Assembly (NCBI GenBank): GCA_027487485.1
Contig: JAIYDN010000012.1
Span: forward strand, 248,001 to 312,000
DNA from: Planctomycetaceae bacterium
GTDB lineage: Bacteria; Planctomycetota; Planctomycetia; Pirellulales; Pirellulaceae
Direction: 5' to 3'
DNA length: 64,000 nucleotides
The notes under the pieces are model-generated. The model did no database searches. It was not told the origin of the DNA and saw only the letters and a list, made by a program, of their open reading frames with translations. The translations under genes and the position numbers were made by a program. Within the stretch, counting starts at the first letter, position 1, and every line of letters starts with the position of its first letter. Below, in pieces: positions 44,608 to 54,647 of this stretch.

Positions 44608-47361
44608 CTAAGTGTACAGCGGGTTTGGTTTTTCGGGATCAAACCCTAGTTCCTTGATGGCCGCTGCAACGGTGCTGGTTGGGAACACCCCTTGCTTGCT
44701 CAATCGATACAGGGCAGCGATTGTGATGGACGCTGCGTCGACTTCGAAGTGACGTCGCAAGGCCGTTCGAGTCTCGCTTCGTCCTAGACCATCGGTCCCT
44801 AGAACGTAGTAGTCTTCCGTCATGTACGGGAGCAGTTGTTCCGCAACAGCTCGAACATTGTCGCTGGAGGAGACAATCGGCCCCTTCACGCCGGCAAGAA
44901 CCGTTTCGATGTAGCTCTTGCGCGGTGTTTGATCCGGATGCAACATGTTCCAACGTTCGCAGGATTGTGCGTCCCGTCGAAGTTGCGTGTAGCTTGTCAC
45001 GCTCCACACATCGCTCGCGACACCATACTTCTCAGCAAGAATCTTTTGCGACTCTAGAACATTGCGAAGGATCGAACCACTACCGAACAGCTGCACTCGG
45101 CCTTTAGCACCATCGACTTCACGCGAAGAATACTTGTAGATGCCCTTGATGATTCCATCTTCGACACCCTCAGGCATCGCTGGCATTTCATAATCTTCGT
45201 TGTGAACAGTAATATAATAGATGGCGGTTTCATCTTCTTGGTACAACCGTTTCATACCATCAAGAACGATGACTGCTGTCTCATACGCCCAAGCTGGGTC
45301 GTAGGCACGAACCGTTGGAAACGCCATTGCGTTCAAGTGGCTGTGACCGTCTTGGTGCTGTAGCCCTTCGCCGTTCAGTGTTGTTCGACCGGCGGTACCA
45401 CCAATCAAGAAGCCTTTCGCCCGCATGTCTGCAGCAGCCCAAATCGAATCACCAACTCGTTGGAATCCGAACATGGAGTAGTAAATATAGAACGGGATCA
45501 TGTTGATCCCATGTGCGGAGTAGGCTGTGCCCGCGGCATTGAAGCTGCTCATCGAGCCAGCCTCGGTAATCCCTTCCTCTAAAATCTGGCCATCTTTGGC
45601 TTCTTTGTAGTAGGAGATTTGGTCCGAGTCGATTGGTTCGTACAACTGGCCGGCGTGCGCATAAATCCCGATTTCACGGAACAGGCCTTCCATCCCGAAC
45701 GTGCGCGATTCGTCAGGAACGATTGGGACGATGTTAGCCCCAATCTTTTTATCCTTCACCAAGCGTCCAAGCAATCGCACAAAGCCGTTGGTGGTGCTGA
45801 TCGATTTGCCGTCGTACTGAGTCGACATGAACTTTCGATAGTCGTCCAAAGTCGGCACTTCCAGTTTCGGATGCTCGGTTGGTCGACTTGGAACAGACCC
45901 ACCCAAGGCGGTTCTACGATCCTGCAAGTACTTGATTTCATTGCTGGATGCTGGCGGCTTGTAAAACGGAGCATTCCCAACCTCTTCATCGGAGATGGGG
46001 ATACCGAACCGGCTTCGGAACTCGAGCAGTTCCTTCTCGTTCATTTTCTTTTGGTTGTGAGCTATGTTGCGGCCTTCGCCGGCTTCACCCAGTCCATAGC
46101 CTTTGATGGTTTTAGCCAAGATAACTGTCGGCTGCCCCTTGTGCTCGACTGCGGCCTTGTAAGCTGCGTAAACCTTCTCGGGATCGTGCCCGCCACGCTT
46201 CATTTTCTCGAGGCGTTCGTCGGAATAGTTCTCGACCAACTTCAGCAGTTCTGGGTACTTGCCAAAGAAGTGCTCCCGGATGTAGGCACCGTTCATACCA
46301 ACATACTTCTGGTACTGACCGTCAACCACTTCCGTCATCCGTTGAGCGAGCAGGCCCGATTCGTCTTTCTCTAGCAAGGCGTCCCAATCGCTGCTCCAAA
46401 CCACCTTGATGACATTCCAGCCAGCACCGCGGAAGATCGCTTCGAGCTCTTGAATAATCTTGCCGTTGCCGCGAACAGGCCCGTCCAGTCTTTGCAGGTT
46501 GCAGTTCACTACAAAAATCAAATTGTCTAGTTTCTCGCGAGAAGCCAAAGTAATGGCACCAAGAGTTTCCGGCTCGTCGCATTCACCGTCACCAAGGAAC
46601 GCCCAAACTTTTTGGCCCGACGTATCTTTGAAGCCACGGTCCTTCAGATACTCATTGAACCTGGCTTGATAGATGGCCATGATTGGACCAAGACCCATCG
46701 AAACCGTTGGATACTCCCAGAAGTTAGGCATCAACCAAGGGTGTGGGTAGCTGCTGAGGCCACCTTCAGGCTGCAGTTCTTGTCGAAAGTTCTCAAGCTT
46801 TTCTTGAGGCAATCGACCTTCCAAGAACGCTCGTGAATACATTCCGGGCGAAGCGTGCCCTTGGAAGTAAATGATGTCTCCGTCGTAGCCGGACTCACCG
46901 CGGCCTCGGAAAAAGTGATTGAAGGCGACTTCATAGAGTGTCGCGCTACTTGCGAATGTGCTGATGTGTCCGCCCACACCGCCACCTAGCAGTCCACCGT
47001 GACCATCCGTTTTCTTGTTCGCCCGCACCACCATGGCCATTGCGTTCCATCGGATAATGCTCTTGATCCGCCGCTCAATCTCACGATTACCAGGGAACGC
47101 AGGTTGCTTCGAGGGTGGGATTGTGTTGATGTAAGGAGTGTTTGTTTCGATGGGGATATCCACCCCGTCGCGTCGAGCTCGATTCTCAAGTGCTTTCACT
47201 AGATAGCGAACACGGTCTGCGCCTTTGCTCTTGTGAACATAGTCCAATGAACCAAGCCATTCACTGGTCTCCGCTGGATCAACATCCACCTGCGCTTCAA
47301 CTTGGCCTGATGCGGCCATCACCGCAGGATCTACTTCACCTAAGAGTTTCGCATCTGCCAT
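44608..47361 (-). CDS. aceE: Pyruvate dehydrogenase E1, homodimeric type
   Basis: The 917-residue product is the thiamine diphosphate-dependent E1 that decarboxylates pyruvate. It carries HASPGMYSRAFLEGRLP, the ThDP-Mg motif WAFLGDGECDEPE ... NLIFVVNCNLQRLDGP, and later KGFLIGGTAGRTTLNGEGLQ and LNAMAFPTVRAYDPAWAYE. Length fits the enterobacterial-type single-chain E1 rather than the alpha/beta form. It leads the aceE-aceF operon. An N-terminal extension with LLGEVDPAVMAASGQ is less conserved. Confidence 0.95.
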   Translation of the reverse strand: MADAKLLGEVDPAVMAASGQVEAQVDVDPAETSEWLGSLDYVHKSKGADRVRYLVKALENRARRDGVDIPIETNTPYINTIPPSKQPAFPGNREIERRIKSIIRWNAMAMVVRANKKTDGHGGLLGGGVGGHISTFASSATLYEVAFNHFFRGRGESGYDGDIIYFQGHASPGMYSRAFLEGRLPQEKLENFRQELQPEGGLSSYPHPWLMPNFWEYPTVSMGLGPIMAIYQARFNEYLKDRGFKDTSGQKVWAFLGDGECDEPETLGAITLASREKLDNLIFVVNCNLQRLDGPVRGNGKIIQELEAIFRGAGWNVIKVVWSSDWDALLEKDESGLLAQRMTEVVDGQYQKYVGMNGAYIREHFFGKYPELLKLVENYSDERLEKMKRGGHDPEKVYAAYKAAVEHKGQPTVILAKTIKGYGLGEAGEGRNIAHNQKKMNEKELLEFRSRFGIPISDEEVGNAPFYKPPASSNEIKYLQDRRTALGGSVPSRPTEHPKLEVPTLDDYRKFMSTQYDGKSISTTNGFVRLLGRLVKDKKIGANIVPIVPDESRTFGMEGLFREIGIYAHAGQLYEPIDSDQISYYKEAKDGQILEEGITEAGSMSSFNAAGTAYSAHGINMIPFYIYYSMFGFQRVGDSIWAAADMRAKGFLIGGTAGRTTLNGEGLQHQDGHSHLNAMAFPTVRAYDPAWAYETAVIVLDGMKRLYQEDETAIYYITVHNEDYEMPAMPEGVEDGIIKGIYKYSSREVDGAKGRVQLFGSGSILRNVLESQKILAEKYGVASDVWSVTSYTQLRRDAQSCERWNMLHPDQTPRKSYIETVLAGVKGPIVSSSDNVRAVAEQLLPYMTEDYYVLGTDGLGRSETRTALRRHFEVDAASITIAALYRLSKQGVFPTSTVAAAIKELGFDPEKPNPLYT

Positions 47362-47925
47362 TGGGTACGTTCTTTCTCAATCATTAAATTCAGGACAGCT
47401 TGTTCGCACGCGGCTCACTTGTTAATCCGCAGCGAAGCCCTAACGATAATCGCAAACCGCTAGATTGTGGCTAAATTGAAGTCAGGCGTAAAGATGCAAC
47501 CTGCATTCCTTCCCATTTGATTGCGTAGTTCAGTGCGAATTTCCACCATTACGGACGCCATGTTGCGCCTTCAGCGTGATTTAGGGGGACCCAACTGCCG
47601 CAATTTGGTTGCCCAATCTAGCGAATCGCATGTGGGTTTTTCTTGTTGGAAGCGAACAAATCGGAAACGGTCAATCACAAAGGCCTCTAGTGATTAGATT
47701 TTCTTATTTTGGGTGTTTGCTTGCGGGAGTAAACAGGCTTTATTTGTTTTTGGAGGAAATCCGTATCGCGGCTAGCGCCCAGGGCTCAACAAGAAAATAG
47801 AGGCGAATTCTGGATCGCCGAGGAACCAGAATTCCAGCGCAGCCGCGAAGTGACTAATTCGTTTATACTAAAGAGCCTCGAAATACCGCACTCACCCTTT
47901 GATCGCTTCCCCAAGCGAAACCCGA
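47362..47925. other. Gene-free stretch between divergent aceE and lepB
   Basis: No open frame with a recognisable product is present. The stretch should hold the promoters of the aceE operon (leftward) and lepB (rightward). A REP-like unit lies at 47766-47788 and a possible -10 box TATACT at 47864-47869 without a good -35. Confidence 0.5.
47766..47788. repeat. REP-like unit, single copy
   Basis: The unit has the core CGGCTAGCGCC with an altered end (CAGGGCTCA instead of TGCGGCTCA) relative to 14146-14168. It stands alone without an inverted partner. Confidence 0.55.
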
Positions 47926-49875
47926 ATGACAACTCCGACCGCCCCCCCTTCCGAAGCTCCGATTGCTCCAGCGACTAGCGTCCAGGTTGTGCGCGAGACG
48001 ATAGAGAGTCTTGCGGTTGCTTTTGTTCTGGCGCTTTTGTTCAAGGCGTTCGTCGCGGAAGCTTTTGTTATTCCAACGGGTTCGATGGCTCCAACTCTGA
48101 TGGGAGCTCACAAAGACATCCGCTGTGAGGACTGTGGGTACCAGTACCAATGCGGAGCCAGCAATGAGTTTACGGAGACGGGTGCTCGCAACGACCGGAC
48201 GGTGGTCGCCACCACGTGCCCACTATGTCGAAAGCCGCAGATTGCGGACCCGAGCCAGGATTCCAATCATGTTACGTTTTCAGGGGACCGCATCCTGGTA
48301 AGCAAGTTGGCTTACGTTTTCGCTGCTCCGAAGCGTTGGGATGTGATCGTTTTCAAATACATTCTGGACGCGAGACTCAACTATATCAAGCGATGCATTG
48401 GCCTCCCCAATGAAACAGTCCGCATTCGCGAGGGAGACATTTACATCCAAGAAAACTCGGGGCTCGCCGAGCAGAAGCAGGCTCAGAACGCCGGGGCAAC
48501 TAGCTCGTTCGCGATCGCCAGGAAACCACCGCATGTCGTCGAAGCAATGCTTCAAAAGTTGTTCGATTCGAAACATGTCTCGAAGTCTCTGGTCGAGGTT
48601 GGTGTTCCCAACGCGTGGCAACCCCTTCCTTCCGCTTCAGCCCCTGAAGGCTCGGCAGGCAATTCGGCATGGAAAATCGACCAATCCGTTGGCAAGTGGC
48701 AGGCATCGGTCTCCAACGCTTCATCGGGCACTACCCAATGGATCCGCTACTTTCATCGCGTGATCGATCCACTCTCTTGGGAAAAAATTGTCGTCAATCA
48801 AAAATTAGATGCACCCGTGGCTCCGCAGTCGTCGCGACTGATCACGGACTTCACGGCTTACAACGCCAGCTACAGCCGGTTCATGCCTAAAGAACAGAAC
48901 GAGCCCTTTTCACAATTTGCAGCAGACACCATCTCCAACAGCACTCGGAATTGGAGTCCAGCCAATCAGCAGATTGAAAACGACGGAATTCACTGGACCG
49001 GCGATTTGGCTGTCGAAGTGGATGCTGTTCTTGGTAAAGACGCGAAGTCCATCGCGCTCCTTTTGATCGAAGCAGGGGTACAGCATGAATGCCGAATCGA
49101 TCTCACAAGCGGGCAAGCGACTGCAACGGTGACGTTGGATGGCAAATCGGTCGATGCCTTCGATGCGGGCGATGGAAAGCTTGCTGCAACAGCAAGCGTT
49201 GCAACCTCAGTACGCGCTGGTTCGCGGCACCGTCTGAAGTTTGCGAACGTCGATGATACGCTCATTCTTTGGATTGATGGAAAGCATCTCGCTTGGAAGG
49301 GGAATATGATGACGTTAGCGTATCTTCCTTTAACGGCTCGCGTACCTAAATCAACACCTACGGATCCTCTTGATGCTGCACCTGTTGGAATTGGAGTCGA
49401 AGCCGGCAGTGCCGAGTTGACTCGCGTGCAGGTTTATCGCGACATTTATTACATCGCGCAAGGAAATCAAAACCAAAGCCTATACGACTATCGCGAGATT
49501 TCGACCACTCTACGCGACTCTTCTTCGCCAGCCAACAACGAACGCTATGCGAGAGAGGTTCATAACATGTCGGCCGGCGATCTCGTGAAGCAAATGTCTC
49601 AAGAAGGATTGCTTCGAAATGCCATCCTAAGCAACCCAACGCTATGGGCCCAAAGCCCGTTCGCTTGCAATCGCCAAGTGGTTGATTTTCCAATGCAAGA
49701 TGACTGGTACTTTCCAATGGGTGATAACTCCAGCGCAAGCGCGGACGCGCGGTCATGGGGCCACACTCCAGAGCGACTGATGATCGGTCGAGCCGTGATG
49801 GTCTTTTGGCCTCATTATTGGAATGCACCGGTCCCGTTTGTGCCCAACGTGCAACGCATGGGCTTGATCCGCTAG
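47926..49875 (+). CDS. lepB: Signal peptidase I with large internal insertion
   Basis: The 649-residue product has an N-terminal membrane helix (VAFVLALLFKAFVAEAF) and the catalytic Ser in VIPTGSMAPTL (about 50). A zinc-ribbon-like pair of CxxC motifs follows (CEDCGYQYQC and CPLC, about 68-105), then SGDRILVSKLAYVF and the catalytic Lys in LNYIKRCIGLPNE (about 155). The last box, WYFPMGDNSSASADARSWG, comes only at about residue 605. Between them lies an insertion of roughly 400 residues with a beta-rich, lectin-like part (LLLIEAGVQHECRIDL, GKSVDAFDAGDGK). It removes signal peptides of exported proteins at the outer face of the membrane. lptB starts 33 bases later. Confidence 0.9.
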   Translation: MTTPTAPPSEAPIAPATSVQVVRETIESLAVAFVLALLFKAFVAEAFVIPTGSMAPTLMGAHKDIRCEDCGYQYQCGASNEFTETGARNDRTVVATTCPLCRKPQIADPSQDSNHVTFSGDRILVSKLAYVFAAPKRWDVIVFKYILDARLNYIKRCIGLPNETVRIREGDIYIQENSGLAEQKQAQNAGATSSFAIARKPPHVVEAMLQKLFDSKHVSKSLVEVGVPNAWQPLPSASAPEGSAGNSAWKIDQSVGKWQASVSNASSGTTQWIRYFHRVIDPLSWEKIVVNQKLDAPVAPQSSRLITDFTAYNASYSRFMPKEQNEPFSQFAADTISNSTRNWSPANQQIENDGIHWTGDLAVEVDAVLGKDAKSIALLLIEAGVQHECRIDLTSGQATATVTLDGKSVDAFDAGDGKLAATASVATSVRAGSRHRLKFANVDDTLILWIDGKHLAWKGNMMTLAYLPLTARVPKSTPTDPLDAAPVGIGVEAGSAELTRVQVYRDIYYIAQGNQNQSLYDYREISTTLRDSSSPANNERYAREVHNMSAGDLVKQMSQEGLLRNAILSNPTLWAQSPFACNRQVVDFPMQDDWYFPMGDNSSASADARSWGHTPERLMIGRAVMVFWPHYWNAPVPFVPNVQRMGLIR

Positions 49876-49908
49876 CTCAGAAAAACCCAAATGGAAGGAA
49901 ACGAGAAC

Positions 49909-50664
49909 ATGGACGTTCTGAGTGTAGTTGGACTCGAAAAAACATATGGACGACGCAAGGTCGTCAATGGCGTTAGCATGCGAGTTGGCAAGGCGGAAAT
50001 CGTGGGCCTGCTGGGCCCCAACGGCGCCGGCAAGTCGACCAGTTTCCGCATGACTTGTGGGCTGGTCATGCCAGACCGAGGCCAAGTTTTTTTGGGTGGC
50101 GAAGAGGTAACCTATTGGCCTATGTTCCGTCGAGCGAGAGACGGTGGCATGGGCTACTTGGCGCAAGAATCCAGCGTTTTTCGGAAGCTGACGGTCGAGC
50201 AAAACATATTAGCGATGCTGGAATTGCTGGGCTTTAATCGAGCGGATCGGCGCAAGCGAACCGAAGAGCTCTTGGCTCAGTTTGACATCACTCACATACG
50301 TCGATCCAAGGCCTCCAAGCTATCTGGGGGAGAAAGGCGCCGATTAGAAATTGCACGCTGCTTGGTATCGAATCCTCGCATTATCATGCTCGACGAGCCC
50401 TTTGCTGGCATCGATCCCGTCACCGTTCAAAGCATTCAGCAAACCATCTTCGATCTTCGCAGCACGGGCATCTCCATCCTGATTACCGACCACGCGGCTT
50501 TAGAGATCCTGTCGGCGGTCGATCGTTGTTATGTGATCAACAAAGGGACCGTTCTATTCGAAGGAACTCCGGAGGAAGTGAAGCAGCACCCGGAAGTTCG
50601 TTCGCAGTATCTTGGCAACATCCAAGGCGACCACGCGCATTCGGACCTTGTAGGCAGCCGCTAG
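49909..50664 (+). CDS. lptB: LPS export ABC transporter ATP-binding protein
   Basis: The 251-residue product has Walker A LLGPNGAGKSTSFR, Q-loop YLAQESSVFRKLTVEQN, signature SKLSGGERRRLEIARCL and Walker B IIMLDEPFAGIDPV, with the switch His in ITDHAALEIL. Sequence order and SVFRKLTVEQNI are typical of LptB, the cytoplasmic ATPase of the LptBFGC exporter. AAGGA at 49895-49899 supports the ATG at 49909 over 49891. It follows lepB closely. No other lpt gene is present, so partners must lie elsewhere. Confidence 0.93.
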   Translation: MDVLSVVGLEKTYGRRKVVNGVSMRVGKAEIVGLLGPNGAGKSTSFRMTCGLVMPDRGQVFLGGEEVTYWPMFRRARDGGMGYLAQESSVFRKLTVEQNILAMLELLGFNRADRRKRTEELLAQFDITHIRRSKASKLSGGERRRLEIARCLVSNPRIIMLDEPFAGIDPVTVQSIQQTIFDLRSTGISILITDHAALEILSAVDRCYVINKGTVLFEGTPEEVKQHPEVRSQYLGNIQGDHAHSDLVGSR

Positions 50665-50708
50665 AAATCAATTTCTTCAGCACTGCCTGGAGTCATCTTG
50701 CAATTCCG

Positions 50709-50760
50709 AGCAGTTGAGGACAACGGCTCACCATTGTAGAACAGTTGTCCTCAACTGTTC
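50709..50760. repeat. CAGTTGAGGACAAC inverted repeat
   Basis: GCAGTTGAGGACAAC (50711-50725) is mirrored by GTTGTCCTCAACTGTTC (about 50744-50760). A single further copy of the unit lies at 51075-51092 (GCAGTTGAGGACAACTGC). It fills part of the 460-base gap before xylA. Confidence 0.6.
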
Positions 50761-50841
50761 ATGAAGCTTGCAACGACGTTCCAACTCAAGCCATACACAC
50801 CGGCACTACACACAGGCCATTCGGTCGGTACAAAAACCGAT

Positions 50842-50931
50842 TAGGGAACCACGGAACACACTGAATACACGGAAGGAAGACACAAGGCAATCAGGCTCCT
50901 TTTCCGTGTGTTCGGTGTGTTCTGTGGTCAT
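50842..50931. repeat. AACCACGGAACACAC inverted repeat
   Basis: ACCACGGAACACACTGAATACACGG (25-base arm, 50851-50875 region) pairs imperfectly with CCGTGTGTTCGGTGTGTTCTGTGGT further right. Reading through it gives the familiar TEHTEHTEKE peptide, so the frame at 50806-51111 is not called. Confidence 0.55.
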
Positions 50932-51125
50932 CAATAATTCGTCTTGAAGCTTGCTCTGGTGCTCTATATTGCCATCACGGCAGGACGCACTAGACGAATG
51001 ACTGAATGTTCGAAAATGCAATGGAAACGTTGCTTTCTCATTAGATTTTCGGGATGGATGCCCGGTTGGCAGTTCCAAGCAGTTGAGGACAACTGCTCTA
51101 CAATGTTTCATCCGCTATTCGAAAC

Positions 51126-52439
51126 CTATCGATCTAGGTAACGATTCACAATATTCTCGAGCAACTCTTGACGGCCGCTTTGGTTACGTGCGGCCTCGCC
51201 CTTCGGCATAATGAAAGCTTCAAGATCTCGGAACGAGGACTTTCCGGACTCGATGTTGCGTCCGAGTTCGCTATCCCAGCTGCTGTAGCGTTTCGACAAG
51301 AGTGAGCTTAATGCACCATCTTCAATAATGGCTGCAGCTACCTTTAAGCCGCGAGCGAATGCGTCCATGCTACCGATATGTGCGTAAAACAGGTCGATTG
51401 GTTCGAAGCTTTCACGTCGCACCTTGGCGTCGAAATTAACTCCGCCTGGCGACAAGCCGTACTTCAGAAGCACCAACATGATTTGGGTGGTCAAGTAATA
51501 GTTGGTTGCAAACTGATCGGTGTCCCAGCCCAACAACAAATCGCCCGTGTTCGCATCGATCGAACCGAGTGCACCTTGCATGCCTGCATACTCCAATTCG
51601 TGCATCATCTCATGACCCGCTAAGGTCGCGTGGTTGGTTTCGATGTTGAGCTTGAAATAGTCGGTCAATCCGTAGGTTCGCAAGAAGTTCAAGCAAGCAG
51701 CGGCGTCCGAATCATATTGATGCTTGGTTGGCTCTTTGGGCTTGGGCTCAATGAGGAACTGTCCCTTGAAGTCGATCTCTTTTGCATAATCGACCGCCAT
51801 GTGGAAGAATCGACCCAAATGGTCTAGTTCTCGCTTCATGTCGGTGTTGTAAAGGCACTGATACCCTTCGCGACCACCCCAGAAAACATAGTTTTCTCCG
51901 CCAAGCTCTTTCGTGACCTCCATGGCTTTCTTCACTTGAGCTGCAGCATAAGCATACACCTCGACGTTACACGTTGTTGCAGCCCCGTGCATGAACCGAG
52001 GATTGCTGAACATGTTCGCAGTTCCCCACAGCAACTTCACGCCAGTCCGCTGTTGCTCTTCTTTGAGGACTTTGGCGACGGCATCGAGGTTCGCATTCGA
52101 CTCGGCCAAGGTTGCTCCCTCCGGTGCAACATCTCGATCATGAAACGCATAGAACGGAGCGTCTAGCTTTTCAAAAAATTCGAATGCAACCCTGGCTCGG
52201 TTGCAAGCATTCTGAACGGAATCGGTACCATCTTCCCAAGGGCGATCCATGGTTCCGCCACCAAAGGGATCGCTGCCTGAGCCACGAAAGGTGTGCCAAT
52301 AAACCACGGTGAAACGCAGGTGTTCCTTCATCGTCTTTCCGGCCACCACTTCGTCGGGATTGTACCAACGGAAGGCGAGCGGATTGTCCGACTTGGGTCC
52401 TTCGTATTTGATCTTAGTCACTTCAGGAAAAGCACTCAC
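51126..52439 (-). CDS. xylA: Xylose isomerase
   Basis: The 437-residue product converts D-xylose to D-xylulose. Family blocks are [33 protein letters not shown] (catalytic His), [29 protein letters not shown] (metal Glu) and [11 protein letters not shown]. Length is normal for the longer class II enzyme. It is transcribed away from the regulator gene on the other side of a 171-base gap, where its promoter and operator should lie. Confidence 0.96.
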   Translation of the reverse strand: MSAFPEVTKIKYEGPKSDNPLAFRWYNPDEVVAGKTMKEHLRFTVVYWHTFRGSGSDPFGGGTMDRPWEDGTDSVQNACNRARVAFEFFEKLDAPFYAFHDRDVAPEGATLAESNANLDAVAKVLKEEQQRTGVKLLWGTANMFSNPRFMHGAATTCNVEVYAYAAAQVKKAMEVTKELGGENYVFWGGREGYQCLYNTDMKRELDHLGRFFHMAVDYAKEIDFKGQFLIEPKPKEPTKHQYDSDAAACLNFLRTYGLTDYFKLNIETNHATLAGHEMMHELEYAGMQGALGSIDANTGDLLLGWDTDQFATNYYLTTQIMLVLLKYGLSPGGVNFDAKVRRESFEPIDLFYAHIGSMDAFARGLKVAAAIIEDGALSSLLSKRYSSWDSELGRNIESGKSSFRDLEAFIMPKGEAARNQSGRQELLENIVNRYLDR

Positions 52440-52610
52440 GATGGATTCATCCTTATCAATTCGTAGGTTGGGAAGATCTTACCCTTTAGCCCAAAGGGAA
52501 GACCATGGAGGGGACAGGACGCGGCAGCAAAAGCCACGTACTGTGTATTTTCTCGCAACATTCTTTGAATTCAAGTAGACTTTTGGCACTCGATCATAGA
52601 TATTTTACCT

Positions 52611-53786
52611 ATGTCACGAAAGTCTGTTGCGCTTCTCATTGAAACCTCGAATGGCTACTGCCGCGGCCTGTTGGAAGGGATCATTGCGTACGCGAAACAT
52701 CACGCGAACTGGTCGATCCATTTAAGAGAACAAGAGCGTGGGGCCGCTCCCCCGCTATGGCTCAAGTCCTGGCGAGGCGACGGTATTATTGCCCGAATCG
52801 AGACTGCAACCATCGCTGCGGAACTGAAGAAGCTGCCGTTTCCAAAAGTCGATTTGAGTGCAGCTCGGCACTTGAAAGGTATCCCGTGGGCCGACACCGA
52901 CGATGAAGCTATTTCTCGGTTGGCGATCGAACATTTTGCGGAGCGTGGCTTTCGCAACGTGGCTTATTGCGGAGACCCTGGTTTTGCTTGGTCCAATGCG
53001 CGGTGCGGGTGTTTTCGGCGAATGGCACACCAACGGGAATGGCAGTTTTTCGAACACCATGTAACGCATCGCTATGACCCTAGCTTCCGATGGGATGACG
53101 AAAAGAATCGCATGGCGAATTGGCTGCGACAACTTCCGCGTCCCGTTGCGATCATGGGCTGCTACGACTTCCAAGCGCAACAGGTACTCGATGTTTGCCG
53201 CGAGTTGGCCATTGCGGTTCCCGAGGAAATTGCCGTGCTCGGAGTCGACAACGATCACCTGATTTGCGAGCTAAGCGAGCCAAGTTTATCAAGTATCATT
53301 CCAGACACCAAGCGAACAGGGTACGAGGCGGCAGAGCAATTGGATCGAATGATGGCTGGTGAAACAATCGCTTCCGATCTGCCGCTCATCACGCAACCCC
53401 TTGGCATTCAAGTGCGTCAATCCACGGATACTTTAGCGATCGAAGACGTTCAAATCGCGGCGGCTCTTAGTTATATACGCAGGAATGCATTGACCAACAT
53501 TGGTGTGAAAGACATTCTTGATCACGTGCCACTTTCGCGTCGCGCCTTGGAGAGCCGCTTTTCCCAAATCGTGGGTCATACGCCGCACCAGGAGATCGCT
53601 CGCATTCGAATGGAACGTGTCAAAGTGTTGCTGCGAGAAACCGATCTACCTATCGGTGAAATAGCCGTCCGCACGGGCTTCGAGTATTCCGAGTATCTTG
53701 CTGCAGCTTTCAAACGTGAATCAGGAAAAACGCCTTCCGAGTTTCGTTATAGCGAGGTACGCAGTAGCGAGACGTTGCATCGTTAA
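52611..53786 (+). CDS. xylR: XylR-type AraC-family transcription regulator
   Basis: The 391-residue product has an N-terminal periplasmic-binding-like sensor (about 1-280, SVALLIETSNGYCRGLLEGI ... EIAVLGVDNDHLICELSEP) and a C-terminal AraC DNA-binding domain (about 290-390) with VKDILDHVPLSRRALESRF and EIAVRTGFEYSEYLAAAFKR. This is the XylR layout, which binds xylose and activates xylose genes. Placement divergent from xylA makes control of that gene likely. No candidate operator repeats were identified with confidence in 52440-52610. Confidence 0.92.
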   Translation: MSRKSVALLIETSNGYCRGLLEGIIAYAKHHANWSIHLREQERGAAPPLWLKSWRGDGIIARIETATIAAELKKLPFPKVDLSAARHLKGIPWADTDDEAISRLAIEHFAERGFRNVAYCGDPGFAWSNARCGCFRRMAHQREWQFFEHHVTHRYDPSFRWDDEKNRMANWLRQLPRPVAIMGCYDFQAQQVLDVCRELAIAVPEEIAVLGVDNDHLICELSEPSLSSIIPDTKRTGYEAAEQLDRMMAGETIASDLPLITQPLGIQVRQSTDTLAIEDVQIAAALSYIRRNALTNIGVKDILDHVPLSRRALESRFSQIVGHTPHQEIARIRMERVKVLLRETDLPIGEIAVRTGFEYSEYLAAAFKRESGKTPSEFRYSEVRSSETLHR

Positions 53787-53999
53787 GTTTAGGTATTCGC
53801 CAGGCGTTTGTTGCATGGGGGAACCGTCACCCTTGTGTTTCGAGGAAGATTGAGGAATGATAAGGTATCCGTCCCAAGCAAAAAATTAGTGGTGTTTTGC
53901 GTGGACTCGGTTGACTGCTCTCACTTAGCGTTCAAGATTGCAGCAACTTGCCACCACCTGGCCAGAATTCCGAACCGCCCTAAAAGATATCCAACCCCG

Positions 54000-54296
54000 A
54001 TGCCAATTTACGTTTACGAAATCATTGAGACTGATGGCAAGGATGGCGAAACCTTTGAAGTGCTTCAAGGAATGAGCGAACCGCCATTAACCCATCATCC
54101 CGAAAACGGAAAACCAGTTCGTAGGTGCATTTCACTCCCGTCTGCGGCTGGAATGTGGTCCGACATGAAAACCAACACCAGTCTCAGCGACAAGAATTTG
54201 GACGCTAAAGGCTTCACTAAGTATGTCAAAATGGGGGATGGAATGTACGAGAAAAGAGCAGGGCAGGGGCCTGACATTATTTCTGCCAATGACTAG
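54000..54296 (+). CDS. FmdB-family-like protein lacking zinc cysteines
   Basis: The 98-residue product from ATG 54000 begins MPIYVYEIIETDGKDGETFE and continues VLQGMSEPPLTHHPENGKPV then RRCISLPSA. This parallels the FmdB zinc-ribbon pattern MPxYEYxCxxCG...PLxxCPxCGxPVRR, but both CxxC pairs are replaced (TDGKDGE and HHPENG). The fold may be kept without zinc. A longer frame begins at 53808 but the family start is 54000. Function of FmdB-like proteins is generally unknown. Confidence 0.72.
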   Translation: MPIYVYEIIETDGKDGETFEVLQGMSEPPLTHHPENGKPVRRCISLPSAAGMWSDMKTNTSLSDKNLDAKGFTKYVKMGDGMYEKRAGQGPDIISAND

Positions 54297-54359
54297 CCAC
54301 GGCTATCCATCCGCCACCGTGAGTCGCGGACAGCCGACTTGTTATTGTTTTTAACACCT

Positions 54360-54530
54360 CCACTTGCAACACCCTCCCAGCGACGCTGGGAGGGTCGGAA
54401 ATTGAGCCTTTAGCGAGATTTCCGGGGAGGGCGGACCGCACCGTTGGAATATCGTTGCGCGGTCGCCCCTCCCCAGCCACGCTATCGCGGGCTGACCCTC
54501 CCCAAACGCAGTTTGGAGAGGGTGAAAACT
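54360..54530. repeat. ACCCTCCC/GGGAGGGT hairpin repeats
   Basis: ACCCTCCCAGCG (54370-54381) pairs perfectly with CGCTGGGAGGGT (54383-54394). A second unit, ACCCTCCCCAAACGC / TTTGGAGAGGGT, lies at about 54500-54530. Both look like dispersed intergenic hairpins. The gap 54297-54647 holds no other feature. Confidence 0.6.
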
Positions 54531-54647
54531 GTGGCGATCTGCGAGAGGTGTCTTGCTTTTTTATTAGTCCAACGCGTAGACCTTTGCATTCCAGCATGTT
54601 AAACTTGGGTGCAGCGTTTGGTTTTTTCATGAAAGATGAGCGGGGAT

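Noticed and set aside
50806-51111. 101-codon frame containing TEHTEHTEKE
   Set aside because: The peptide comes from a dispersed inverted repeat.
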